Positions 8,131 to 16,331 of a stretch of 19,511 bases of DNA are shown here, in pieces. The notes under the pieces are model-generated. The model made no database searches and had not been told where the DNA came from. It saw only the letters and a list, made by a program, of their open reading frames with translations. The first letter of the stretch is position 1, and each line of letters starts with the position of its first letter. A program made the translations under genes and the position numbers. Origin of the DNA: JAFAHZ01 sp035656415 (GTDB taxonomy: Bacteria > Vulcanimicrobiota > Vulcanimicrobiia > Vulcanimicrobiales > Vulcanimicrobiaceae); the NCBI GenBank assembly GCA_035656415.1, contig DASRSM010000081.1:1-19511 (forward strand). Direction: 5' to 3'.

Positions 8131-10307
8131 CGCGGCGGATTGATCGGCGAACTCGGCGCGGTGGTCGCGACCGGCGGCACCGGTTCGGCGGATCCCGAGG
8201 ATGCGGCGGGTGAATCCGCAGGGGACGCTTCCGGCGAATCGCTGGGCGCGACGGTCGGATCGGCGCCGCTGCCGAGCGGCGACGGCGTCACTTCCGGCGG
8301 AAGTGTCGGTTGCCCGGCGTCGGGAAGCGCCTGCGTAGGCTGATCGACCGCGTAGTTCGTGATGTTCGATTGACCGCACGGCCCTTGCGGCTCGGTGCCC
8401 TTTAGGTAGTACTCGTAACCGCGCCCGCATCCGGCCAGACGAACCACGTCATCGGGCACCGTGAAATCGCGCGGCTTCGTTTTCGCAAGCGCGGCCTTCA
8501 TGAAGCGCGCCCAGATGCGCGCGGGAATGTTACCGCCGTACGACTCGTACATGCGCCTGTAATCGTCGTTGCCGAGCCACACGGCCGTAACGAGATCCGG
8601 CGTAAATCCGACGAACCATGCATCGCGAAAATCCGACGTCGTGCCGGTCTTGCCGGCTGCCGGCCGGCCGATGATGGCGTTGGGATAACCGGTGCCGTGA
8701 TTGATGACGTCTTCCAGCATCGACGTTATGATGTAGGCCGTGCCGGCGCTCACGACGTCGACCGGCTGCGGAAACTGATCGTCGAGCACGACGCTGCCGA
8801 ACGAGTCGCGAACTACGCGAAACGGCGTCGGATCGACGTGCAGACCTTGATTGGCAATCGTGGAATAACCGCTGGCGTGTTCGAGCGGCGTTACGACGCC
8901 GGAGCCGAGCGCGAGAGATAGATTCGCCTCGAGCGGCGACGCAATGCCCATGCGGTGCGCGTAATCGATAACTTTGTCGAGTCCGACGCGATCGGCAACT
9001 TTAACCGCGACGACGTTACGCGAAAGCACCAGCGCTTCGCGCATCGTAATCTGACCTAAATACCGAAAGTCGTCGTCCTGCGGCGACCAGCTCGTTCCGT
9101 CGCCCATCGGGTAGCTCACGGGCGTATCGCCGATCAGCGTATTGGCCGGCATTCCGGAATCGACGGCGGCCGTATAGACGTACACCTTGAACGACGAACC
9201 CGGCTGCCGATGTGCCTGCCAGGCGCGATTGAACTGATTCTTGAGCGAAAATCCCGTACCGCCGACCATCGCGAGTATCTCACCGGTCGACGGGCGCAGC
9301 GCAACGAGCGCCGCTTGATGCGCGTTGATGCCTTCTGCGCCCGCACGCTCGACTCCCCAATCGATCGCGTCCTGCGCGGCTTGCTGCATGCGCGGATCGA
9401 CGGTCGTATAGACCTGCAGACCGCCTTGTTCGACGGCGTCGTTGCCGAAGAGATGCTGCAGCTGCGCGATCGCATACGTCGTGAAGTAGGGGTAGCGATA
9501 ACCCTGCAATCCGGGCGCGCGCTGCGCGATCAACGCCAGCGGGCCGTCGTAGGCCGCGTCGGCTTCGGCTTGCGAAACGTAACCGCTTTCCACCATGCGG
9601 TCGAGCACGTGCCGTTGACGATCGCGCGCCAAGTTGAGATTCGCGAACGGCGAGTAATCCGACGGCGCCGCCACGACACCGGCAAGCATCGCCGCCTGCG
9701 CCAGCGTCAGCTTGTCCACGCTTCGGCCGAAATACTCGTGGGCGGCCGCGTCCACGCCGTACGCGCCGGCGCCGAGGTAAATGATGTTGAGATACCGCTC
9801 GAGGATTTCGTCTTTGGTGTAGAAGCGCTCGATCTCGATCGCCAGGAGCGCCTCTTGAATCTTCCGCGAAATCGAGACTTCGTCGGTCAAGAAGAGCCGG
9901 CGCGCCAGCTGCTGCGTGATCGTCGACGCGCCCTGAAACTCTTGATGCGTGACGTCGGCGATCGCCGCGCGCATAATGCCGCCGAAGTCGACGCCGTGGT
10001 GGTAATAAAAGTTGTGATCTTCGTTGGCGATGAACGCCTGACGAACGAGCGGCGGGATTTTCGAGATCGGCACCCAGACGCGATTCTCTTTGTAGACCGA
10101 CGCCAGCAGCGAGCCGTCGCGCGCGAAGATCCGCGTCGAGCTGGCCGGCTGGTAGTCGGCCATGCGGCTGATATCGGGCAAGTTGCGCGCGTACGCAGCG
10201 ACGATTCCGGCGACGGTTCCGGCGCAAAAAAGCACCAACATCAAAAGCGCGACGAAGATGCCGCGCCATAGTTTAGAGACGGGTTTCCGCTTCTTAGGTC
10301 TTCGCAT
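8127..10307 (-). CDS. Class A penicillin-binding protein (PBP1A-type: transglycosylase plus transpeptidase)
   Basis: Bifunctional cell-wall enzyme that polymerises lipid II glycan strands and cross-links the peptides, anchored in the cytoplasmic membrane. With the ATG at 10307 it has 726 residues. A basic cytosolic start (RRPKKRKPVSK) precedes one membrane helix at about 16-38. The GT51 domain has its catalytic Glu in ANED near 96, then QGASTITQQLARRLFL (125-140) and YLNIIYLGAGAYGVDAA. The transpeptidase carries SSFK at 371-374, SRN at 429-431 and KTGT at 553-556. The last 70 or so residues are Pro/Ser/Ala-rich and come after a Cys pair (GCGRGYEYY and GPCGQS). A TTG at 10319 could add four residues. 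The gene overlaps nusB by 14 bases and xseA by four. It sits where folD is found in related clusters. Confidence 0.95.
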   Translation of the reverse strand: MRRPKKRKPVSKLWRGIFVALLMLVLFCAGTVAGIVAAYARNLPDISRMADYQPASSTRIFARDGSLLASVYKENRVWVPISKIPPLVRQAFIANEDHNFYYHHGVDFGGIMRAAIADVTHQEFQGASTITQQLARRLFLTDEVSISRKIQEALLAIEIERFYTKDEILERYLNIIYLGAGAYGVDAAAHEYFGRSVDKLTLAQAAMLAGVVAAPSDYSPFANLNLARDRQRHVLDRMVESGYVSQAEADAAYDGPLALIAQRAPGLQGYRYPYFTTYAIAQLQHLFGNDAVEQGGLQVYTTVDPRMQQAAQDAIDWGVERAGAEGINAHQAALVALRPSTGEILAMVGGTGFSLKNQFNRAWQAHRQPGSSFKVYVYTAAVDSGMPANTLIGDTPVSYPMGDGTSWSPQDDDFRYLGQITMREALVLSRNVVAVKVADRVGLDKVIDYAHRMGIASPLEANLSLALGSGVVTPLEHASGYSTIANQGLHVDPTPFRVVRDSFGSVVLDDQFPQPVDVVSAGTAYIITSMLEDVINHGTGYPNAIIGRPAAGKTGTTSDFRDAWFVGFTPDLVTAVWLGNDDYRRMYESYGGNIPARIWARFMKAALAKTKPRDFTVPDDVVRLAGCGRGYEYYLKGTEPQGPCGQSNITNYAVDQPTQALPDAGQPTLPPEVTPSPLGSGADPTVAPSDSPEASPADSPAASSGSAEPVPPVATTAPSSPINPPR

Positions 10308-10701
10308 CTGTTTTGGCAACGGCGTTGAGAACGCCGTTTACGAATCTTCCCGAATCCTCGGTCGAGAACCGCTTGGCTAGCTCCACCGCCTCGTTAATTG
10401 CTACGGCCGGCGGCGACTCCGGGCGGCACCGCAACTCGAAAGTGCCCATCTGCAGCAATAAACGGTCGATCGTCGGCAGACGCTCGATCGCCCAGCCTTC
10501 GAGCAGCGGGCCGACGATTTCGTCCGCGCGCTCGGCGTATTCGCGCGTTCCGAGAACGAGGTCGCGAACGAACGTGCGGTGGGCGGAATCCGCATCGGAG
10601 CTCACGACCTCGTCGAGAGCTTCGCCCGGTTCGCGGCTGCCGACCGTTATCGAATACAAAGCCTGCAGCGCTTGCTCTCTCCCCAGACGACGCGAAGCCA
10701 T
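10294..10701 (-). CDS. nusB: Transcription antitermination protein NusB
   Basis: All-helical RNA-binding protein that pairs with NusE (ribosomal protein S10) in antitermination complexes on rRNA operons. The 135 residues have the typical opening RRLGREQALQALYSI, the central EIVGPLLEGWAIERLPTIDR and the very conserved end AINEAVELAKRFSTEDSGR followed by FVNGVLNAV. The ATG lies five bases behind the accC stop and the 3' end runs 14 bases into the PBP gene. The accC-nusB linkage matches the arrangement in Bacillus-like genomes. No anomalies are seen. Confidence 0.96.
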   Translation of the reverse strand: MASRRLGREQALQALYSITVGSREPGEALDEVVSSDADSAHRTFVRDLVLGTREYAERADEIVGPLLEGWAIERLPTIDRLLLQMGTFELRCRPESPPAVAINEAVELAKRFSTEDSGRFVNGVLNAVAKTDAKT

Positions 10702-10706
10702 CGCGG

Positions 10707-12053
<1,347 letters not shown>

Positions 12054-12060
12054 CGATCCG

Positions 12061-12065
12061 TCCTC
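12061..12065 (-). promoter_or_regulatory. Shine-Dalgarno GAGGA positioned for an ATT start of accC
   Basis: GAGGA lies seven bases before the ATT at 12053 and 22 bases before the TTG at 12038. Only the ATT is at functional spacing, and it falls exactly where other AccC proteins have Met before F-R/K-K-V/I-L-I-A-N-R-G. Confidence 0.55.
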
Positions 12066-12073
12066 GTGGAGTC

Positions 12074-12496
12074 CTAGCCCCGGTCGACGAGAAAGAGCGG
12101 CTGGCCGTACTCGACCGCCGCGCCGTCCTCAGCCGCAATCGACACGATGCGCCCGCCGCCCAAGCTGCGCACCGGATTCCGCATACCCAACGCCTCGACG
12201 AACGCTAGCTCGCGGTCCGTAGCGAGCAGCTCGCCCTCAAGCGGTGTCGGGCGGCTCAAACGGAAGATGCCGACGAGATCGGCCTTGATCGCGTCGACCT
12301 TCAGGGGCGGCGGCTCGAACGCGGCCACGCCGTCGATGGCCATTACCACCGTCACCGGCGCGACGGCCTTACCATACCGGGCCACTTCGATGTCTTCGTC
12401 TTCTCGCTCGATCCGCACGCGCAGCGCGTCCGAGGCGGCGAGAAACTCGGCCAGACGGCGAACCCGGTCGGCGAGAGCATCCGCGTCGTTGGGCAT
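12074..12496 (-). CDS. accB: AccB-like biotin carboxyl carrier homologue lacking the biotinyl lysine
   Basis: Homologue of the biotin carboxyl carrier protein, placed directly before accC as accB normally is. The 140 residues show the family layout. The helical N-terminus is DADALADRVRRLAEFLAASD with RVRIEREDEDIEVARYG (26-42). A proline-containing linker follows, then a C-terminal barrel-like domain starting at LVGIFRLSRPTP (74-85) and ending AAEDGAAVEYGQPLFLVDRG. The biotinylation motif EAMKM reads EALGM at 101-105. Glycine 104 (codon GGT, 12185-12187) replaces the lysine, and no other lysine lies beyond residue 71. The segment before the motif also looks a few residues short. It therefore should not be biotinylated. 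A GGGGG stretch six bases before the ATG is a plausible ribosome site. It may be a regulatory or structural subunit, like plant BADC proteins, with the true carrier elsewhere. Confidence 0.85.
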   Translation of the reverse strand: MPNDADALADRVRRLAEFLAASDALRVRIEREDEDIEVARYGKAVAPVTVVMAIDGVAAFEPPPLKVDAIKADLVGIFRLSRPTPLEGELLATDRELAFVEALGMRNPVRSLGGGRIVSIAAEDGAAVEYGQPLFLVDRG

Positions 12497-12580
12497 GAGC
12501 TACCCCCGTTCGCGGCGGCGGGCGCCGGACCTCGCACGGGGTTTCGGGGACGAACGCCTGCTTTTGCCGAAGACCTGGTT
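12497..12580. promoter_or_regulatory. Divergent intergenic region between accB and the GAF/HD-GYP gene
   Basis: At 84 bases this is the longest gap in the window and the only place for promoters of the accB operon and of the plus-strand HD-GYP pair. It is very GC-rich. No convincing -10/-35 pair, inverted repeat or riboswitch fold can be recognised by eye. The purine run before the accB ATG is the only clear element. Confidence 0.4.
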
Positions 12581-14362
12581 GTGGCCACTCTGGTCCTCCA
12601 TTCGCAGGAGACCGACCTCGGCGACTTAGCCGCGCTACTCAATAGGGCGGGCGTTTCCGTATTACCGGTCGATTTTGAACGCTTACAAGCGCGCGGCGGA
12701 CTGTCGTCCATCGGCGCGCCGCCCGCGACTGCCGTCGTCATCGTGCCCGAGGATCATCCATCGCTGCCGTGGCTGCTCGAAGATCCCGAAACCGCGGCGG
12801 TGCTGCATCCGCCGGTGTCGCGATCGTCGCTCATCGTTGCGCTGCGTACTGCCGGCCGCGTCGAAACGATGCGCGCATACCAGCGCATGGCGCTTGAAAG
12901 CGACGAACTGCTGACGATCGCGCGCGCGCTCTCGTCCGAGCGCGACCTCCCGGCGCTTCAACGGCTCATCGTGCACAAAGCGCGCGAGCTGACCAACGCC
13001 GATGCCGGAAGCCTGTACGTCATCGAGGAACGCGACGGCGAACGGCAACTGCGCTTTGCGGTCGCGCAAACGGGACCGAAAGATGAAGGCGTGCTGATCA
13101 ACGCGCTGCTTCCGTTGTCGACGACCTCGATCGCCGGCTACGTCGCGGCAACCGGCAACGTCGCCCGCATTTCCGATGCATACGTCCTTCCCGAAGAGGC
13201 GCCGTACCGTTTCAACCGCGCGTTCGATGACTCGCACAACTACCGGACGAAGTCGATCCTGTGCGTACCGATGCGCAATATGAGCGGCGACACGATCGGC
13301 GCGATTCAGCTCATCAACCACAAGCCTTTCTTCGGTCTGGTGCTCGAATCGCCGCAGCACACCGAGGACGTCGTGACGCCGTTCGACGACCACGAAGAGA
13401 ACGTGCTCTCGGCGATGGCCTCCCAAGCGGCGGTCGCGATGGAAAACGCGCGCCTCGTCGAGGCGATTCAAAATCTCTTCGAACGCTTCGTTCACGCATC
13501 GGTCAAAGCGATCGAAGTTCGCGACAAGTCGACGCAGGGTCACTCCGAGCGGGTCGCCACGCTGACCGTCGCTCAGGCCGAGAAGATCAACTCCATCGAA
13601 GCCGGTCCGCTGCGCGACCTGAAGTTCTCGCCGGACCAGATCCTCGAGATCCGCTACGCGTCGCTGCTGCACGACTTCGGTAAGGTCGCCGTTCCCGAAT
13701 ACATCTTCGGCAAAGCCAAGAAGCTGCCCGACGGACGGCTCGATACGATTCGCCTGCGCTTTTTGTTGGCGATCGCGCAAGCCGCCAACGACACCGACCG
13801 CGCAGCGCTGCAGGCGTTGCTGGCCAAGCTCGAGGCCGCCAACGAACCCAACGTCGTCGGCAATCGCGGCGACGAAGCGTTGCTCGACGCGCTCGCGCGG
13901 CGCTATCAAGATGTCAGCGAGGCAAAGCCGCTGCTCGACCCCGCCGAGTACGAGTACTTGACGATTCCTCGCGGATCGCTCTCGGACGAAGAGCGCGATC
14001 GCATGCAAGAACACGTCACGCAATCGTTCCTGTTCTTGCGCGAGATTCCGTGGCAAGAGACGCCGTGGCGCGGCGTCGCCGAGCTTGCGTACGGTCACCA
14101 CGAGCATCTCGATGGCACCGGTTACCCGCGCAAGCTTTCGGGCGATCAGATTTTACCGCAGGTGCGCATGATGACGATCAGCGACGTGTACGACGCGCTG
14201 ACGGCGTCGGACCGGCCCTACAAGAAAGGCATGCCCACGGACCGCGCGCTCGATATTCTGCAAAAAGAGTTCGTCGATCGCGGAAAGATCGACGGCTTAC
14301 TGCTCGACGTCTTCATCAACGAGCGCCTCTTCGAGCTGAGCGCGACGCAGAAGGCGAGTTGA
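12581..14362 (+). CDS. GAF domain plus HD-GYP domain protein (probable cyclic di-GMP phosphodiesterase)
   Basis: Predicted soluble signalling protein that hydrolyses cyclic di-GMP under control of a sensory GAF domain. It has 593 residues from a GTG. Residues 1-95 resemble a response-regulator fold (LVLHSQE, AVVIVPED, a LHPPVSRSSLIVALR end) without a clear phosphoacceptor pattern. A GAF domain covers about 118-290, with helical linkers on both sides. The HD-GYP part has HSERVA (321-326), HDFGKVAVPE (364-373), HHEHLDGTGYP (506-516) and ISDVYDALTASDRPYKK (533-549), so all metal-ligand motifs are present. An extra helical segment of about 85 residues lies between the HD motif and the SLSDEERDRMQEH helix; I recall similar inserts in other GAF/HD-GYP proteins. 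The downstream orphan starts one base after the stop. Ligand and partners are unknown. Confidence 0.88.
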   Translation: MATLVLHSQETDLGDLAALLNRAGVSVLPVDFERLQARGGLSSIGAPPATAVVIVPEDHPSLPWLLEDPETAAVLHPPVSRSSLIVALRTAGRVETMRAYQRMALESDELLTIARALSSERDLPALQRLIVHKARELTNADAGSLYVIEERDGERQLRFAVAQTGPKDEGVLINALLPLSTTSIAGYVAATGNVARISDAYVLPEEAPYRFNRAFDDSHNYRTKSILCVPMRNMSGDTIGAIQLINHKPFFGLVLESPQHTEDVVTPFDDHEENVLSAMASQAAVAMENARLVEAIQNLFERFVHASVKAIEVRDKSTQGHSERVATLTVAQAEKINSIEAGPLRDLKFSPDQILEIRYASLLHDFGKVAVPEYIFGKAKKLPDGRLDTIRLRFLLAIAQAANDTDRAALQALLAKLEAANEPNVVGNRGDEALLDALARRYQDVSEAKPLLDPAEYEYLTIPRGSLSDEERDRMQEHVTQSFLFLREIPWQETPWRGVAELAYGHHEHLDGTGYPRKLSGDQILPQVRMMTISDVYDALTASDRPYKKGMPTDRALDILQKEFVDRGKIDGLLLDVFINERLFELSATQKAS

Positions 14363-14363
14363 C

Positions 14364-14684
14364 GTGTACGCCGATGCCGCGCAGGCCGCGCGCGTCGCCA
14401 TCATCGCCTACGCAGAGAACGCAACGCGCGTCGGTATTCCACCCATCGTCGAGCCAGTAGCCGTCGTCGACGATTACGCTCTCGCCGATTGGAACGCGGG
14501 CCCAAAAGAAGGCGAAGCGCTGCTCGTCATGCGCAACGGAAAGTGGCACGTCGTCGCGTTCGAGAACAGCTCGATCGCCGACGCCCATTTTCTGACCGTC
14601 CGTTATAAAGTGCCGGAGCCCGAAGCTGCGGCATTAGTTAAGACGTTGCTCGAACTGGAGAAGCGCGAAAACATCCGTCCCTAA
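14364..14684 (+). CDS. Hypothetical 106-residue protein coupled to the HD-GYP gene
   Basis: I do not recognise a family. It starts at GTG one base after the stop of the HD-GYP gene, so the two are almost surely translated from one mRNA; a purine stretch AAGGCGAG upstream could serve as ribosome site. The protein is soluble with no membrane segment or signal peptide. It has an Ala-rich helix at the start (ADAAQAARVAIIAYAENATR), a beta-rich middle (VEPVAVVDDYALADW, EGEALLVMRNGKWHVVAFEN) and a charged helix at the end (ALVKTLLELEKRE). It could be a small sensor or partner of the phosphodiesterase; this is guesswork from position. It ends two bases before the convergent folK stop. Confidence 0.75.
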   Translation: MYADAAQAARVAIIAYAENATRVGIPPIVEPVAVVDDYALADWNAGPKEGEALLVMRNGKWHVVAFENSSIADAHFLTVRYKVPEPEAAALVKTLLELEKRENIRP

Positions 14685-14686
14685 AA

Positions 14687-15145
14687 CTACGCCAAGCGAA
14701 CGATGGCGCTCACCTCGGATGGATCGAGCGCATCGCGCATCGCTGCGTAGGCCGGATCGATCTCTGCCAGCGGCACGAGAACGAAGCCGCGTCGCTCCAG
14801 CTCCGCGTGCGGAACGTGAATGTCCGGCTCGTCGATCCTAACGTCGTCGTACGTCAACAGATCGAGATCGATGACGCGCGGCCCCCAGCGTTCGCCGGGA
14901 GCGCGGCCTAAACGGACTTCGGCGGCTTTGAGCGCGCTAAGCAGCCCGCGCGGACTGCGCGACGTTTCGATCAGTGCGACCGCGTTCACGAAATCGGGTT
15001 GATCGGTCTTTCCCCACGGCGGCGTGCGATATAGCGACGAACGCCGCAGCACGGTGCCCAGCGAAGCCAGCACGTCGAAACCGCGCTCGACGTTGCTCGT
15101 GGGATCGCCGGCATTCGAACCGAGCGCAACGTACGCGCGGCTCAC
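14687..15145 (-). CDS. folK: 2-amino-4-hydroxy-6-hydroxymethyldihydropteridine diphosphokinase (HPPK)
   Basis: Transfers pyrophosphate from ATP to 6-hydroxymethyl-dihydropterin, making the substrate of FolP in folate synthesis. The 152 residues carry ALGSNAGD (7-14), SSLYRTPPWG (36-45), QPDFVNAV (49-56), the metal and ATP site RWGPRVIDLDLLTYDD (86-101) and PHAELERRGFVLVPLAEI (112-129), all standard. The GTG start overlaps the folB TGA as GTGA, so translation is coupled. It is the last gene of the molybdopterin/folate operon. Confidence 0.96.
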   Translation of the reverse strand: MSRAYVALGSNAGDPTSNVERGFDVLASLGTVLRRSSLYRTPPWGKTDQPDFVNAVALIETSRSPRGLLSALKAAEVRLGRAPGERWGPRVIDLDLLTYDDVRIDEPDIHVPHAELERRGFVLVPLAEIDPAYAAMRDALDPSEVSAIVRLA

Positions 15146-15489
15146 CGCCGGCGCTCGAGCGTAACCGACGGCGTCGCTCCCGCTAAAATTTCCGGCTTCG
15201 CAATCGTCAACTGCGCGAACAGCACCCGTTCGTCTTCGAAGACGGCGTCGAGCAGCGCGCGCGCCAAGCGTTCGAGTAATGCAAATGAGGTGCTCGCAAC
15301 GATAGTGACGAGACGGCGATGGAGCGCGGCATAGTCGAGCGTGCCGGCCAGTTCGTCGCTGAGCTCGGCGGCGCTCGCGTCGAGTTCGACCGCGAGATCG
15401 ATGTCGAACGGTTGCTCGCGTTGCCGCTCGCCGGGATCGGCGCCATGCCGGCCGTGCGCGCGAACGTTACGGAGCGCTATCCGGGCCAA
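15142..15489 (-). CDS. folB: Dihydroneopterin aldolase
   Basis: Cleaves 7,8-dihydroneopterin to 6-hydroxymethyl-dihydropterin and glycolaldehyde, the step before FolK. From the TTG at 15489 it has 115 residues and begins ARIALRNVRAHGRHGADPGE, exactly where family members start. Further motifs are QPFDIDLAVELD (26-37), LDYAALHRRL (51-60), the substrate-binding Glu in LLERLA (71-76) and the catalytic KPE (98-100). A TTG at 15504 would give five extra residues, but a GGAGG ribosome site overlaps it and is correctly spaced for 15489. The gene begins inside the end of folP (13-base overlap) and ends in a GTGA overlap with folK. Confidence 0.93.
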   Translation of the reverse strand: MARIALRNVRAHGRHGADPGERQREQPFDIDLAVELDASAAELSDELAGTLDYAALHRRLVTIVASTSFALLERLARALLDAVFEDERVLFAQLTIAKPEILAGATPSVTLERRR

Positions 15490-16331
15490 TCGTCGGGCCT
15501 CCAATCGCGTACGATCGCATCGGCCACCGCGACCGCGTCGCGCGCCGCCGCGACGTCGTGCACGCGCACTACGTCGATGCCTGCGTTCACAGCCAATGCC
15601 GTTACCGCAACGGTGCCGAAGATGCGATCGCGCGGCTCGCGTCCGGTCAGTTTACCGATCGTCGATTTTCGCGACGCGCCGATCAGCGTCGGGAAGCCCA
15701 ATCCGCAAAGACGGTCTAGCGAACGCAGCACCGCAAGATTTTGATCGGCCGTTTTTCCGAAGCCGATGCCCGGATCGAGCAGCACGCGTTCCGTGGAAAC
15801 GCCCCGCAACACAGCGCGCGTCGCACAATCGTCCAAGTAGCCGAGAACCGCGTCGACCACGTCGCCATCGTAGTCCGTGCCGTGCTGGTTGTGCATCACG
15901 ACTAACGGCATTCCAAGTTCCGCAACGGCGTCTAAGAGCGCGTCGGGTGCGCCCCATACCGAGTTGACGATGTCGGCGCCGGCCGCGTGCGCGGCGCGCG
16001 CGACCCCAGGCTTGTACGTATCGATCGAAATGGGCACGTGCGGCAAATGTTCGCGCAGCTCCGAAATCACGGGAACGACGCGCTCGATCTCGATCGCGTC
16101 GTCGACGGGTTGGTGTCCCGGACGCGTCGACTCGCCGCCGATGTCGAGGAGATCGGCGCCGGCGCCCCACTGCACGAACGCGTGCGCCACCGCGCCCCGC
16201 GCGTCGTCGATGCCGTCGCCGGAAAATGAGTCCGGCGTGACGTTTACGATGGCCATCACGTACGTCCGCTCGCCCCAAACGAGCCGCGCGTCGCCCAGAG
16301 CCAGTGCGCCGCGTTCACGCGATTCCGGCAA
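15477..16331 (-). CDS. folP: Dihydropteroate synthase
   Basis: Condenses hydroxymethyl-dihydropterin pyrophosphate with p-aminobenzoate to dihydropteroate; it is the sulfonamide target. The TIM-barrel motifs are in order: NVTPDSFSGDG (30-40), DIGGESTRPG (63-72), SIDTYKP (102-108), VNSVWG (122-127), VVMHNQ (144-149), DPGIGFGK (186-193), GASRKS (218-223) and RVHDV (256-260). The 284 residues are normal in length. The usual IND.SG segment keeps its Asn but has Ser in place of Asp. The TTG at 16331 is preceded by GGGGG with five bases spacing and lies 17 bases inside the end of folC. No later start would keep the first strand. Confidence 0.95.
   Translation of the reverse strand: MPESRERGALALGDARLVWGERTYVMAIVNVTPDSFSGDGIDDARGAVAHAFVQWGAGADLLDIGGESTRPGHQPVDDAIEIERVVPVISELREHLPHVPISIDTYKPGVARAAHAAGADIVNSVWGAPDALLDAVAELGMPLVVMHNQHGTDYDGDVVDAVLGYLDDCATRAVLRGVSTERVLLDPGIGFGKTADQNLAVLRSLDRLCGLGFPTLIGASRKSTIGKLTGREPRDRIFGTVAVTALAVNAGIDVVRVHDVAAARDAVAVADAIVRDWRPDDWPG
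15498..15502 (-). promoter_or_regulatory. Shine-Dalgarno GGAGG deciding the folB start
   Basis: GGAGG lies within the 3' end of folP, eight bases before the TTG at 15489. It partly overlaps the alternative TTG at 15504, which argues against that start. Confidence 0.65.

Noticed and set aside
8131..8430. In-frame upstream extension of xseA by 100 codons
   Set aside because: It lies within the PBP gene tail, and the family N-terminus begins at the ATG at 8130, which also makes a perfect ATGA overlap.
12497..12580. Riboswitch or biotin-operator-like site before accB
   Set aside because: No conserved inverted repeat or fold could be recognised in this GC-rich 84-base gap.
12683..14107. Long open frame (474 codons) on the minus strand opposite the GAF/HD-GYP gene
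   Set aside because: Shadow frame: Arg/Val/Asp-rich, without domains, fully inside a gene with intact motifs.
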